A stretch of DNA of 64,000 nucleotides from Magnetococcus sp. PR-3 (GCF_036689865.1 NZ_JBAHUQ010000034.1:1-64000), one strand, 5' to 3'; counted from the first letter of the stretch, positions 27,420 through 37,242 are shown. The notes: generated from the sequence alone by a model not told the origin. Translations and numbers: made by a program.

Positions 27420-28195
27420 ATCCCACGCTGACTGTTTTGAATAAATTCAAGGATGGCAACGACCTCAGGGAAATGGATAATGGGATCCTTTTCAATCTCC
27501 TCAAGGGCCTGCTCAAGACGTAGACCTGCACGTAGAATGAGCCGGTGTGTACGGCGAATGGCCTTGATGGCCTCTTCACTAAAGCCTCGGCGGCGTAAAC
27601 CAACCACATTGACCCCAGTAACTTTGGCGCGATTACCTGCTGCTGAGGCATAAGGAATCACATCCATAGAGACCGCTGAAGCACCACCTATAAAACAGTG
27701 GCGACCAATACGTGCAAACTGGTGAATGGCGGTTAAGCCACCAATTACGGCATACTCTTGTAGCTCAACATGCCCCGCTAAGGTGGCTCCGTTGGCCATA
27801 ATGACATGCTCACCAACCCGGCAGTCATGCGCAACGTGCGCATAAGCCATGATCATACAATCATTGGCTACACGGGTTAATCCCCCACCTTTTTCTGTTC
27901 CTCGGTGAATGGAAACATACTCGCGAATCTGACAGCGTTTGCCGATCTCTACACGGGTCGGTTCACCTTGGTAGCCTAGATCTTGTGGGGGCAGCCCAAT
28001 GGCACTAAAACTGGATATGACGCTATCTTCGCCCACATGGGTGTGGCCTTGAATAACGGCATGCGCGCCAACTTCAACCCCTTTATCAATGACAACATCA
28101 GAACCAATAACAGCGTATGGACCAATGGAGGCATCTTCACCGAGTTGAGCACCTGACTCGACCACCGCTGTGGCGTGTACCTTGGCCTCTGCCAT
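27410..28195 (-). CDS. lpxA: UDP-N-acetylglucosamine acyltransferase
   Basis: LpxA makes the first committed step of lipid A, transferring a 3-hydroxyacyl chain from ACP to UDP-GlcNAc. The 261-residue protein is a left-handed beta-helix of hexapeptide repeats. The catalytic His lies in AHVAHDCRVGEHV. The acyl-ruler region IGGASAV keeps the Gly that in E. coli allows a long (C14) chain. The motif read NNATLAGHV in E. coli is here NGATLAGHV. The start overlaps the fabZ stop by one base (TAATG). Confidence 0.95.
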   Translation of the reverse strand: MAEAKVHATAVVESGAQLGEDASIGPYAVIGSDVVIDKGVEVGAHAVIQGHTHVGEDSVISSFSAIGLPPQDLGYQGEPTRVEIGKRCQIREYVSIHRGTEKGGGLTRVANDCMIMAYAHVAHDCRVGEHVIMANGATLAGHVELQEYAVIGGLTAIHQFARIGRHCFIGGASAVSMDVIPYASAAGNRAKVTGVNVVGLRRRGFSEEAIKAIRRTHRLILRAGLRLEQALEEIEKDPIIHFPEVVAILEFIQNSQRGICR

Positions 28196-28650
28196 TAGAT
28201 TTCATCCCGATTGCGGGTCATGGCCATAACTTGAGCTTCGGCAGCAACCTCACCATCCACCATTGCTTTACCGCCAAAACGCCAAACTTCACGACGGCGC
28301 TTAAGCAGGGTCATCTCAATATGCAGCTGGTGACCGGGCACAACCGGTTTACGGAAGCGTGCTTTATCAATGGCCATAAAATAGACCAACTGCCCACGAA
28401 TGGACTCAGGGTCGGTATGGCCAGCCAGTAAAGCACCGGCTTGAGCCATAGCTTCAAGAATCAATACCCCAGGCATGACCGGGTGATCGGGAAAGTGGCC
28501 TTGAAAATGAGGCTCGTTAAAAGAGACATTTTTAAGGGCCAATATCCGCTCACCAGGGACAGCTTCTACAATGCGGTCAATGAGCAGAAAAGGGTAACGA
28601 TGGGGCAGAAAAGATAAAATTTCCTGCAATGAGATCGGATCTTGGGACAT
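28195..28650 (-). CDS. fabZ: 3-hydroxyacyl-ACP dehydratase
   Basis: FabZ dehydrates 3-hydroxyacyl-ACP in fatty-acid elongation and competes with LpxA for the same substrate, hence the common pairing. The 151-residue hotdog-fold protein has PHRYPFLLIDR, the catalytic His in EPHFQGHFPDHPVMPG, and the catalytic Glu in LILEAMAQAG. It follows skp by 3 bases; lpxD, which often lies between them, is absent. Confidence 0.96.
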   Translation of the reverse strand: MSQDPISLQEILSFLPHRYPFLLIDRIVEAVPGERILALKNVSFNEPHFQGHFPDHPVMPGVLILEAMAQAGALLAGHTDPESIRGQLVYFMAIDKARFRKPVVPGHQLHIEMTLLKRRREVWRFGGKAMVDGEVAAEAQVMAMTRNRDEI

Positions 28651-28653
28651 GCT

Positions 28654-29196
28654 CTATTCCTGATACCAGTCTTTGGTACGTTCGTTGACAATGGCCAACA
28701 CATCATCAGTAATATCAATATTGGGTGCATTAAAAGCGGTCATCCGCTTATCCAGCACAAGAATAAAACCACGCTGACGAGAGATATCTTCAATCACCTC
28801 ACGAACAGCATTGGTGATTCTCCGTGTCACACGGGTCGCTTCTGCTTGTTGATCCCGGTTGCTATCTTCAAAAAAACGCTGAAAATCGCGCTCTTTTTGC
28901 GACAGCCGTACCCGTAGCTGGTCTCGAGCATCCTGGGTTAACAAGCGGCTCTTTTGCTGCTGGTCAAGACGAAGTTTTTTAAGCTCTTGTTCTTTACCGG
29001 AGACCCTCTTTTGACGGGACTCTAGCTTGCGCTTAAGCATCTTCCGGGCTGAGCGGGCAGCAATGGATTGTGCAATCGCCTGCTGGGTGTTAATGACCGC
29101 AATTTTAACCTCAGCAGCCCGACTTTGTGCCACAGGAAACAGCAGGCTCATTGAGAGAACAAAAACGGGAAGGATCTGTGTCCAACTTTTCCACAT
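28654..29196 (-). CDS. skp: Periplasmic chaperone Skp/OmpH
   Basis: Skp holds unfolded outer-membrane proteins in the periplasm and passes them to BAM. The 180-residue protein has a signal peptide ending near QSRAAE, then the family start VKIAVINTQQAI, then a long charged coiled coil (about 45-115) that forms the tentacles. The ATG at 29196 has GAGGA at about 8 bases; a TTG 15 bases earlier is in frame but less likely. The gap of 183 bases to bamA shows nothing clear. Confidence 0.9.
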   Translation of the reverse strand: MWKSWTQILPVFVLSMSLLFPVAQSRAAEVKIAVINTQQAIAQSIAARSARKMLKRKLESRQKRVSGKEQELKKLRLDQQQKSRLLTQDARDQLRVRLSQKERDFQRFFEDSNRDQQAEATRVTRRITNAVREVIEDISRQRGFILVLDKRMTAFNAPNIDITDDVLAIVNERTKDWYQE

Positions 29197-29379
29197 GTGC
29201 GTTTTCCTCAACGTAATTCTTTTACTAGCGTGGTGATCTCACACGCCATGGCAGCGACCCCAATTAGCTCTCTTCGGACACTGCCATAGGACATTCAGCT
29301 ATCTACCAGGGTCGGATTGTACCCTGTTTTACTCACAGACAACACCCTTGCTGTTTGCCTTAACCAAGCACAATGCCGA

Positions 29380-31683
29380 TTACAGGGAGGTCCCAACGCT
29401 GAAGTCAAATGTTCTGGTCTTATCCCAATGCTCTTTCATGAGAGGAAAGCCCAAGTTGACACGCAGGGGTCCAAAGGGCGAGTTCCAATCCACAGCAACC
29501 CCAGCAGAAACACGAGGGGATGTGGATTCGTAGACATCGCTGCCCAACGTATCAAAGTTACTGAGAATACCCGCATCAAAGAAGGTAATCCCTTTAACAC
29601 CTTTATCTTCCAAGCCAATCATGGGGAAGATTAACTCCATGTTGGTACTTGCATAGGCGTTACCACCCATGGAGTCACCATCTGAAACACCACGGGGACC
29701 AATACCACTGCTACGGAAACCACGAATCGACTGCGATCCCCCAATTTGATACTTCTCATAGATGGGCACATCGCCACTCCAGCTCTCAACAATACCGGCC
29801 TTCATGCGCATGTGCGCAACCAGTTTGCCACCTGGGCGGATAGAGTGGTAGAGGTGGTTATCGGAAGATAAGCGCAAGAAGCGTACATCGCCGCCCAGTC
29901 CTGAAAGGTCTGTACGCAGGCTATGACTATGGCCACCAACCGGGCTCTGCTCTTCACGCTTGACCTTATTCATATTCACATCATAACGCAGCATGGACTG
30001 TAAATAAGGGCTGTTGGCATATTGAGCTTGAACATAGGTCGAAGCATTGGAGTCAATATCATGGATCTCTACATGGCGTAGATGGTATGAAATATTATTG
30101 TAGAGATTATCGGATAAAGGCGCCCCTAAGCGCAGCCCCAATCCATAGGTCGAACGGTCATAGGATGTTGTGCTGGAGTCCTGGACCTTACGGTTATAGA
30201 TATCAAACCCAGCAGAGATGGGTTTACCTAAGAAGTAGGGTTCGGTAAACGACAGGTCAAAATCAGCTGTACTGGCCGATAAAGAAGCTGAGAAAGAGAG
30301 GTTTTGGCCACGGCCCAAGAAGTTCTTTTGGGTAACACTGGCTGACGTCACCACTTTATCGGTGGTCGAGAAACCCGCACCAATAGAGAAAGAACCGGTG
30401 GGCTTTTCCTCCACTTTTACTTTGACGTTAACCTGATCTGGATCCTGAGTTTGAGGGGTTTCAATCTCTACCTTCTCAAAGAAATCCAGTCGCTTCAGGG
30501 ACTCTTTTGTCTTGCGAACTTTAGATGAGGAGAAGCGGTCGCCTTCTACAACTTGAACGGCACGCCGGATCACACTATCGCGGGTTCGTGTATTGCCCAC
30601 AACATCAACCCGGCTTACATAGACGCGACGTCCTTTGGTTACCTTAAAGTTAATGCCTACGGTATGGGTTTCATCGTCATAGGCCAACTTAGGGCGGATA
30701 TCCAGGAAGGCGTAGCCAAAGTCACCAATCAAATCGGTTAATTGCTCAATGGACTTACGGACTGCTCGTCGGGAGAACCAAGCACCTTCAGCAACTTTAA
30801 GGGCCTCATAGAGCTTGGCTTCTGGTAGCTCGTCAAAATCCCCTGAAATGGAGCTCTTGGCAAACTTGTACCGGGCACCCTCTGTCAACGCATGGGTAAT
30901 GACAAAGGCTTTTTTATCTGGTGTCAGCTCTGCAATGGAGGAGTTGACCTGTACACGGGCATAACCACCATTTTGATAAGCCGTTCTCAACTGCTCTTTA
31001 TCGTAAAGCAGTTTCTCTTTGTCATAGGTGTTTTTCTCTGTCAACCACGAGAGCCAATTGGTGGGCTGAATGGAGAGAGCATCCCGCAATTTTTTATCAC
31101 TGATGTTTTTGTTACCAATGATACGCACTTCACGTACCTTGGACTTTTCCCCCTCTTCAATATCAAAAACCAGTTCAACACGGTTTCCGGAGAGGGTTTT
31201 GACATCCAGGTCAATTGTGGCAAGGAAGAGACCTTTAATCCGATAGGCCTGTAGCAGGTTGGTCAGGTCACTCTGTGCTTTGGCTTGGTTGTAGACATCC
31301 CGCACTTTAAGTTTGATCATCTCCTGCAGCTCTTCCTCGGCCAGTGCATCATTGCCAGAAAAGCTGATCTCATGGATCATGGGGTTTTCTACAACTTTAA
31401 CGATCAAAGTCGAACCGTCACGCTCAAACTTAACATCTTTGAAAAAACCTGTTTTGTGCAGTGCCCGCAGAGAGCCTGCCAGCTTGCTGGGGTGAAAACT
31501 GTCGCCAGGCTCCAACTCCAGATAGCTTTTAACCGTCTCTTTTTCGATCCAGCGTGCGCCTTGTACTTCAATATTGACGATGGTCTCTCCATTCGCCTGT
31601 GCCATAGCACGACCTACAGGCATTGCCAGTAGAAGCATGAGGAAAAACAGCGAAGAGATACGAACAAAACGGCCAGGTTTCAT
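29380..31683 (-). CDS. bamA: Outer-membrane protein assembly factor BamA
   Basis: BamA inserts beta-barrel proteins into the outer membrane. The 767-residue protein has a signal peptide ending at MAQA, five POTRA domains (about 25-425), and an Omp85 barrel with the conserved lid-lock motif IRGFRSSGIGPRG. The last residues are TFDFSVGTSL: the beta-signal pattern is there, but the terminal residue is Leu instead of the usual Phe or Trp. I chose the ATG at 31683 (AGGTG 7 bases upstream) over a GTG three codons earlier. Confidence 0.95.
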   Translation of the reverse strand: MKPGRFVRISSLFFLMLLLAMPVGRAMAQANGETIVNIEVQGARWIEKETVKSYLELEPGDSFHPSKLAGSLRALHKTGFFKDVKFERDGSTLIVKVVENPMIHEISFSGNDALAEEELQEMIKLKVRDVYNQAKAQSDLTNLLQAYRIKGLFLATIDLDVKTLSGNRVELVFDIEEGEKSKVREVRIIGNKNISDKKLRDALSIQPTNWLSWLTEKNTYDKEKLLYDKEQLRTAYQNGGYARVQVNSSIAELTPDKKAFVITHALTEGARYKFAKSSISGDFDELPEAKLYEALKVAEGAWFSRRAVRKSIEQLTDLIGDFGYAFLDIRPKLAYDDETHTVGINFKVTKGRRVYVSRVDVVGNTRTRDSVIRRAVQVVEGDRFSSSKVRKTKESLKRLDFFEKVEIETPQTQDPDQVNVKVKVEEKPTGSFSIGAGFSTTDKVVTSASVTQKNFLGRGQNLSFSASLSASTADFDLSFTEPYFLGKPISAGFDIYNRKVQDSSTTSYDRSTYGLGLRLGAPLSDNLYNNISYHLRHVEIHDIDSNASTYVQAQYANSPYLQSMLRYDVNMNKVKREEQSPVGGHSHSLRTDLSGLGGDVRFLRLSSDNHLYHSIRPGGKLVAHMRMKAGIVESWSGDVPIYEKYQIGGSQSIRGFRSSGIGPRGVSDGDSMGGNAYASTNMELIFPMIGLEDKGVKGITFFDAGILSNFDTLGSDVYESTSPRVSAGVAVDWNSPFGPLRVNLGFPLMKEHWDKTRTFDFSVGTSL

Positions 31684-31706
31684 CTTTAACACCTGTCACA
31701 AAGTTA

Positions 31707-32822
31707 CTAATTAGAAGCGGACGATCCGAACAGTCTGACTAAATCGTTGTAAAATGCAAGCACCATTAGACCTAACAGTAAAGAAAGTCCTATGCGCATG
31801 GCTATTCCTTGAGCTTTTTCGCTAACAGGTCCCCCTTTTACGGCCTCCATCAGGTAAAACATCAAATGTCCACCATCTAAAACCGGTATAGGGAGCAGAT
31901 TAAGTACCCCAAGGTTGACCGAAATGAGCGACATAAACATCAACATACTGGCAAAGCCCATCTCAGCGGTTCGACCAGCCATTTGAGCAATGGCGATAGG
32001 ACCACCAATTTGGTCTGCAGGAATTTCCTGATAGATCATTTTTTTAATGGAGGTAAAGATCAGCGTGGAAAACTCCCACGTCTTATCCAGGCCTAACCAA
32101 AAAGCCTCTCCAAGACCATATTCAACGGCGAAGGTCTGACCACTCGGGGCAATACCAATGCGGGCTTTTTTAACAGGCTCCCCAAATTTTGTCACGGTGT
32201 CGGCCATCTCTGGATTCAGAACAAGTGGCATCTGTTGGTCGCCTCGTTTGACCTCCAGTTCAATCACCCCGCCTGAAGAGGCTCGAATGCGTTCACGCAT
32301 GGCCATCCAGTCTGCAACCGCAATCCCATCAACCTTAAGAATACGATCTCCCGGTTGCATCCCTGCAACTGCTGCAGGGCTGTTGTCTGTAACTTTACCC
32401 ACCTCTGCATACATCTTCTCAACACCCATGGCATACACTGCCCACAGCGCTAAGATTGCAAAGATAAAGTTGAACAGAGGACCTGCAAAGACAACAGCAA
32501 AACGTTCTTTTAGGGATTTGTGGGCAAAAGAGCCAGCTTTTTCATGTTCCGTGAGCTCTCGTTCACCACTTTCACTGTTTTCATCCTCCACAACCCCGGC
32601 TTCGCCAAACATTTTGACGTATCCCCCCAAAGGGATCAGGCTCAGACAGTACTCTGTACCATCTTCACCGCCACGTCCGCGCCAGCTCAGTAGCCGAGGA
32701 CCAAAACCGAGTGAAAAGACCAAAACCTTAACCTTAACCCAACGGGCCACCAGAAAATGGCCCATCTCATGGACAAAGATTAAAATGCCTAGAACTACAA
32801 TGGCCCAAAAAGCCTCATTCAC
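31707..32822 (-). CDS. rseP: Site-2 intramembrane metalloprotease RseP
   Basis: RseP-type proteases cut membrane proteins such as anti-sigma factors and signal-peptide remnants. The 371-residue protein has the zinc motif HEMGH in the first membrane segment (FVHEMGHFLVARW), one PDZ domain (about 125-200: DNSPAAVAGMQPGDRILKVDG) and the second metal site NLLPIPVLDGGHL near the C-terminus. E. coli RseP has two PDZ domains and 450 residues; here only one is visible. The start is a GTG with AGGTG upstream. Confidence 0.92.
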   Translation of the reverse strand: MNEAFWAIVVLGILIFVHEMGHFLVARWVKVKVLVFSLGFGPRLLSWRGRGGEDGTEYCLSLIPLGGYVKMFGEAGVVEDENSESGERELTEHEKAGSFAHKSLKERFAVVFAGPLFNFIFAILALWAVYAMGVEKMYAEVGKVTDNSPAAVAGMQPGDRILKVDGIAVADWMAMRERIRASSGGVIELEVKRGDQQMPLVLNPEMADTVTKFGEPVKKARIGIAPSGQTFAVEYGLGEAFWLGLDKTWEFSTLIFTSIKKMIYQEIPADQIGGPIAIAQMAGRTAEMGFASMLMFMSLISVNLGVLNLLPIPVLDGGHLMFYLMEAVKGGPVSEKAQGIAMRIGLSLLLGLMVLAFYNDLVRLFGSSASN

Positions 32823-32865
32823 AATCGTTCACCTATGTTAACGGTCGTCAAGACCGGTAGTTATC

Positions 32866-34029
32866 TCACAAACTGTTTTGTTTCACAAACTGCTCTGTTA
32901 GCAGGCGCGCCTGCTTATCTACCTCGAAGAGATGTTCAATGTTCTCTATATGGCCACTACCTAACTGATCCATACTGGCAATAATCGACTCAGCAATACC
33001 CAGATAAGGGATACGCTTATCCAAAAAGGCTGCAACCGCAATCTCGTTGGATGCGTTGAGTACCACCGGTGCGACCCCGCCGCGCCTTAGCGCTTCATAG
33101 GCTAACTCTAAACAGGGAAAATCCACAGGATCTGGTTTGGCATAAAAGTCCAACTGTGCCAGCTTTGGCAGATCCAGGCTCTCAACGGTGGTAGGAATGC
33201 GATCAGGCCATGCCAGAGCGACAGCGATGGGGGTTCGCATATCCGGTACGCCCATTTGAGCAAGCACGGAACCATCCTGATATTCCACCATGGAGTGCAC
33301 AATACTTTGAGGGTGTACCACTACATCAATTTGCTCAGCAGGTAGCCCAAAAAGCCAGTGCGCTTCAATGACCTCCAACCCTTTATTCATCATGGTTGAA
33401 GAGTCGACTGATATTTTACGTCCCATGCTCCAGTTAGGGTGTGCCACAGCCTGTTCTGGAGTGACCCCTTGCAGTTGGTCTCGTTTCCACCCCCTAAACG
33501 GGCCACCAGATGCGGTTAAGACCAAGCGGCGCATCCACTCACTATTCTGAAAGACCTGGAAGATGGCACTGTGTTCTGAGTCTACCGGAATCAACCGAAC
33601 TTGGTAGCGACCAATCTCTTCCATAAAAAGACTGCCTGCCATAACCAGACACTCTTTATTAGCTAGGGCAATGTCTTTGCGCGCATGGATCGCTGCCAAG
33701 GTAGGCTTTAGGCCGGCACCACCAACGATGGCCGAGACTGTCATCTGGGCCGATTCCCAACGGGCAGCCTCAATAACCCCCTCTTCACCTGCGAGAACGC
33801 GAATATTCTCTCCCGCAAGCGCTTCTGAGACCTCCTCAGCAGCGGATTCATCCGCCATAGCGATCACTTCAGGTGAAAACTGTTTGGCCTGCTCAATCAT
33901 TAAACGGCTATTGCGGCCCGCACTTAACGCAACCACACGATAACGGCCTGGGTGTTGAGCGCAAACATCCAGTGTATTAACACCAATGGAACCCGTTGAG
34001 CCCAGTATGGAGAGACCCTTAATATTCAA
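32866..34029 (-). CDS. dxr: 1-deoxy-D-xylulose 5-phosphate reductoisomerase
   Basis: Dxr converts DXP to MEP, the second step of the non-mevalonate isoprenoid pathway. The 387-residue protein has the NADPH motif LGSTGSIGVNTLDV, the metal-binding VDSEHSAIFQ and the flexible loop TASGGPFRGW. It starts with TTG overlapping the cdsA stop (TTGA), with a G-rich ribosome-binding site upstream. Confidence 0.95.
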   Translation of the reverse strand: MNIKGLSILGSTGSIGVNTLDVCAQHPGRYRVVALSAGRNSRLMIEQAKQFSPEVIAMADESAAEEVSEALAGENIRVLAGEEGVIEAARWESAQMTVSAIVGGAGLKPTLAAIHARKDIALANKECLVMAGSLFMEEIGRYQVRLIPVDSEHSAIFQVFQNSEWMRRLVLTASGGPFRGWKRDQLQGVTPEQAVAHPNWSMGRKISVDSSTMMNKGLEVIEAHWLFGLPAEQIDVVVHPQSIVHSMVEYQDGSVLAQMGVPDMRTPIAVALAWPDRIPTTVESLDLPKLAQLDFYAKPDPVDFPCLELAYEALRRGGVAPVVLNASNEIAVAAFLDKRIPYLGIAESIIASMDQLGSGHIENIEHLFEVDKQARLLTEQFVKQNSL

Positions 34030-34832
34030 GTGACCCCCAACGCGCTTAAATAAAGGTAGAAGGCTGGTGCTGTAAAGATCATGCTGTCCAATCGATCCAG
34101 TAAACCGCCATGGCCAGGGATGACATTACCAGAATCTTTTATCCCTGCTTGTCGTTTCAGGAGAGATTCCACCAAATCACCAAGCTGCCCAGCAACTGAG
34201 AGAATTAAACCGATTCCCACGGCGTGAATAAGAGGCATCGGTAGCTCTGTCCCCTGTACAACCGCTACAGACGCCAAAGCCCCCGCCAGTGTGCCCCCCC
34301 AAAAGCCTTCCCAGGTTTTTTTAGGGCTCACATGGGGTGAAAATTTATGTTTACCGAAAAAACGGCCTGTAAAGTACGCTGCAGAGTCCGTACTCCACAT
34401 CACCAGCAGTAAGAGTAAAATCCATGCAGAACCTGATTGTGTACCATGAACCACCATAAGCAGTTGTAAGGGCATGGCGACATAGAGCACGCCTAACAGG
34501 TTTTGGCCCACCTGTTTAACCGCGCGGGCACCTTCGGTAACTCCTCGATAGGTCAGGGTGTGTCGCACCAGATCCATCGCACTCCATATAAAGATCCAGG
34601 CCCCACTCCAAGCCAAGCGTTCATCTGCAGCCAAGGCCAGTAGTCCCCACCCCCCAATCGTAAGATAAAGGAGCTCCCAGTGTCCTGGATGGTCAACCAT
34701 GCGCTGCCACTCACGACACATTAAGGGGACGATGAGTGCCAGAAGTGCAAGCATCCCCCAAAAACCACCTTTAAAGATGATCCCTAATACAAGGGGGGCT
34801 AAAACAAGAGCAGATATAATACGAGTGCGCAT
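34026..34832 (-). CDS. cdsA: Phosphatidate cytidylyltransferase
   Basis: CdsA makes CDP-diacylglycerol, the precursor for phosphatidylglycerol made by PgsA (14392). The 268-residue multi-pass membrane protein ends with the signature GDLVESLLKRQAGIKDSG followed by the conserved HGGLLDRLDS segment. It overlaps dxr by 4 bases. The 192-base gap to uppS shows no gene or clear terminator. Confidence 0.94.
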   Translation of the reverse strand: MRTRIISALVLAPLVLGIIFKGGFWGMLALLALIVPLMCREWQRMVDHPGHWELLYLTIGGWGLLALAADERLAWSGAWIFIWSAMDLVRHTLTYRGVTEGARAVKQVGQNLLGVLYVAMPLQLLMVVHGTQSGSAWILLLLLVMWSTDSAAYFTGRFFGKHKFSPHVSPKKTWEGFWGGTLAGALASVAVVQGTELPMPLIHAVGIGLILSVAGQLGDLVESLLKRQAGIKDSGNVIPGHGGLLDRLDSMIFTAPAFYLYLSALGVT

Positions 34833-35024
34833 AGAATGGATCGTTCAACGGATGTTGATGTTGACGGAATAACTCTCCCCAACATTGAAGAGACACAGGG
34901 ACCTTTTAAAACAGATTTGCCCGTGAAAAGCAATGTTTCGAGACTACAAACTATTTTTGGATGGGGCTTTGGTGCAAGGGTTGAGCACACTTAGGAACAA
35001 AGTGATGAAAAGATGAGGGGGTCA

Positions 35025-35756
35025 TTAACTGGCGGCACCAAATCGGCGCTCTCGATCAGCATACGTATGCAGAGCCTTAAGAAAATGGTCTCGATCAAAC
35101 TCTGGCCAAAAAATCGGTAGAAAAATTAACTCTGTATAAGCCATTTGCCACAGAAGGAAATTACTAATACGGCAGTCACCACCGGTACGGATCATAAGAT
35201 CAGGGTCTGGCTGATCAAATGTTGTCAGATGCTCCGCAATATGTTCAGGTCCAACATCATCCAAGTTCAACTGACCATCCAAAACCTGCTGTGTAATGGC
35301 CTTTGTGGCATCGACAATCTCTTGGCGTCCCCCGTAGTTCAAAGCAATATTGAAATTAAGTCGGGTATTGCCCGCGGTTTTCTGTTCCAATTGCTGCACA
35401 TATTCACGAATATTTTTTGGCAGCTCATCAAGCCGCCCCAATGCACGAAAACGGACACCACGCTCATGCAAATCATCCATCTCGCGCTTAAGGTGTAGCG
35501 CCAATAGATTCATTAATGCGGAGACTTCATCCTTGGGTCGTTTCCAGTTTTCAGCAGAAAAGGTGTAGAGGGTTAGTGTTTCTATACCAAAGTCCAAACT
35601 GGCCTCAATACTGCGCCTAACTGATTTAACGCCCTGACGGTGCCCTTCCAAACGAGGAAGATAGCGCTTACGTGCCCAACGACGGTTACCATCCATAACG
35701 ATGGCCACATGTCGGGGCAGGTTATCCGGCAAGACGATTGGTGCAGATTTGGACAA
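35025..35756 (-). CDS. uppS: Undecaprenyl diphosphate synthase
   Basis: UppS makes the C55 lipid carrier for peptidoglycan and O-antigen. The 243-residue cis-prenyltransferase has HVAIVMDGNRRWA (catalytic Asp), YTFSAENWKRP and IRTGGDCRISNFLLWQ. Most family members read TGGE in that last motif; here it is TGGD, which keeps an acid. The start is a TTG with GAGGGA 7 bases upstream. Confidence 0.95.
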   Translation of the reverse strand: MSKSAPIVLPDNLPRHVAIVMDGNRRWARKRYLPRLEGHRQGVKSVRRSIEASLDFGIETLTLYTFSAENWKRPKDEVSALMNLLALHLKREMDDLHERGVRFRALGRLDELPKNIREYVQQLEQKTAGNTRLNFNIALNYGGRQEIVDATKAITQQVLDGQLNLDDVGPEHIAEHLTTFDQPDPDLMIRTGGDCRISNFLLWQMAYTELIFLPIFWPEFDRDHFLKALHTYADRERRFGAAS

Positions 35757-35820
35757 GAGTATCCCTCAAAAGATTGCGCATGTCATGGCCGATAAAACCA
35801 CGACATATCAATGATTATGG

Positions 35821-35884
35821 CCCTTATCCTATTCACAGATAAGGGATGGGGGAATTGGGCTTTCGAGAAAAAACGAAAGCCCAA
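35821..35884 (-). repeat. Two tandem hairpins between frr and uppS
   Basis: CCCTTATC (35821-35828) pairs with GATAAGGG (35838-35845), and TTGGGCTTTCG (35855-35865) pairs with CGAAAGCCCAA (35874-35884). The second stem is 11 bp, and its loop reads TTTTTT on the minus strand. Neither is followed by a proper T-run on the minus strand. They begin 8 bases after the frr stop and could act as a processing site or weak terminator. Confidence 0.5.
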
Positions 35885-35892
35885 ACGCCACA

Positions 35893-36450
35893 TCAAACTT
35901 GCATGATATCCGCTTCTTTGGCATCAACCACTTCATCAATTTGCTTAACATACTTATCCGTAGACTCCTGCACATGCTTCTCTTGCGTGTGCATTTCATC
36001 TTGGGAGATCTCTTTGGCTTTTTCAGCCTTACGCAATCCTTCAATACCATCACGACGAATATTACGGACAGCAATCTTGGCTGCTTCGCTGTATTTATGC
36101 AGCAGTTTAACCAGCTCCTTACGGCGCTCCTCGGTTAACTCAGGGAGCGGGACGCGGATCAGCTGTCCATCGTTGGTTGGGTTTAAACCAAGATCGGAGT
36201 CACGGATTGCTTTTTCAATGGCACCCAACTGACCTTTATCCCAAGGCTGGACATTGATCATGCGCGCTTCAGGAACAGTCATGGATGCAACTTGATTAAG
36301 AGGCATCATTGATCCGTACGCATCGACCATCACATTATCCAGAAGGCTGGTTGATGCCCGTCCGGTACGTAAGCTCGTCAACTCTTCTTTAAGCGCAGCG
36401 AGGCTTTTTTTCATGCGCCCTTCAAGATCTTTAATCAGGGGATTATCCAT
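35893..36450 (-). CDS. frr: Ribosome recycling factor
   Basis: RRF with EF-G splits post-termination ribosomes. The 185-residue protein matches the family in length and in motifs [19 protein letters not shown] near the start and [17 protein letters not shown]-type residues (here [14 protein letters not shown]). It begins 2 bases after the pyrH stop. Confidence 0.96.
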   Translation of the reverse strand: MDNPLIKDLEGRMKKSLAALKEELTSLRTGRASTSLLDNVMVDAYGSMMPLNQVASMTVPEARMINVQPWDKGQLGAIEKAIRDSDLGLNPTNDGQLIRVPLPELTEERRKELVKLLHKYSEAAKIAVRNIRRDGIEGLRKAEKAKEISQDEMHTQEKHVQESTDKYVKQIDEVVDAKEADIMQV

Positions 36451-36452
36451 TA

Positions 36453-37172
36453 TTAACGCTCCTCAATGATGGTCGCTTTGGGTTCACCACGCAGCACGGA
36501 CGTCAGAGCACCGCGCTCAAAGATAGAAAAGACACCAATGGGAATTTTATTCTCCCGACACAAGGTGATGGCTGTCATATCCATAACTTTGAGGTTTTGG
36601 GTTAGAATCTCATGATAACTCAGGCTCTCATAGCGTTTAGCCTGGGGATTATTAACCGGGTCACTGTCATAAACCCCATCCACTTTGGTCGCTTTAAGCA
36701 ACAGATCGGCTTCAATCTCAGCAGCTCTTAAAGCCGCAGCCGTATCTGTGGTAAAATAGGGATTACCTGTACCAGCCACAAAAATAACGACACGACCGTT
36801 CTTCATGTGATTTTTAGCAGTGTCATGATCAAAAGGTTCGGCAACCCTTGGCATCTCCAGTGCGGTTTGTACCACAGCGTCGGTCCCGGACTGCATGAGG
36901 GCAGATTGTAATGCCAAGCCATTAATGACAGTTGCCAGCATACCCATCTGGTCTGCACGGGTGCGGCCCATACCGTGAGCTGACCCTGAAACACCCCTAA
37001 AAATGTTGCCACCACCAATGACTAGTGCCAGTTCAATATCTAGCTTTTGAGCTGATTGAACCTCTTCGACCAGGTAGGAGAGAAACTCTGGCGCAATACC
37101 ATACGCCTGTTCTCCCATCAGGGCCTCACCAGAGAGTTTTAAGAGTACCCGTTTACGCCTGTTTGCGTCCAT
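36453..37172 (-). CDS. pyrH: UMP kinase
   Basis: PyrH phosphorylates UMP to UDP and is the entry point to pyrimidine nucleotides. The 239-residue amino-acid-kinase-fold protein has [19 protein letters not shown] and the [20 protein letters not shown] nucleotide loop. I chose the ATG at 37172 ([18 protein letters not shown]); a GTG four codons earlier is possible. Confidence 0.95.
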   Translation of the reverse strand: MDANRRKRVLLKLSGEALMGEQAYGIAPEFLSYLVEEVQSAQKLDIELALVIGGGNIFRGVSGSAHGMGRTRADQMGMLATVINGLALQSALMQSGTDAVVQTALEMPRVAEPFDHDTAKNHMKNGRVVIFVAGTGNPYFTTDTAAALRAAEIEADLLLKATKVDGVYDSDPVNNPQAKRYESLSYHEILTQNLKVMDMTAITLCRENKIPIGVFSIFERGALTSVLRGEPKATIIEER

Positions 37173-37215
37173 GGTTGCTACCACCCCTGACTCAATTCGT
37201 GCCCCGTCTATACGT

Positions 37216-37242
37216 CTAGGGCACCCTATAAGGGTGCCCTAG
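37216..37242. repeat. Perfect 12-bp palindrome between tsf and pyrH
   Basis: CTAGGGCACCCT (37216-37227) and AGGGTGCCCTAG (37231-37242) are perfect inverted repeats around a 3-base loop. No T-run follows on the minus strand. The element is 44 bases upstream of pyrH in a 172-base gap. It may be an RNA processing or stability hairpin or a protein site. Confidence 0.6.

Noticed and set aside
34799-34990. Minus-strand frame of 63 codons in the uppS-cdsA gap
   Set aside because: It overlaps the cdsA start in another frame, lacks a clear ribosome-binding site and has no recognisable features.
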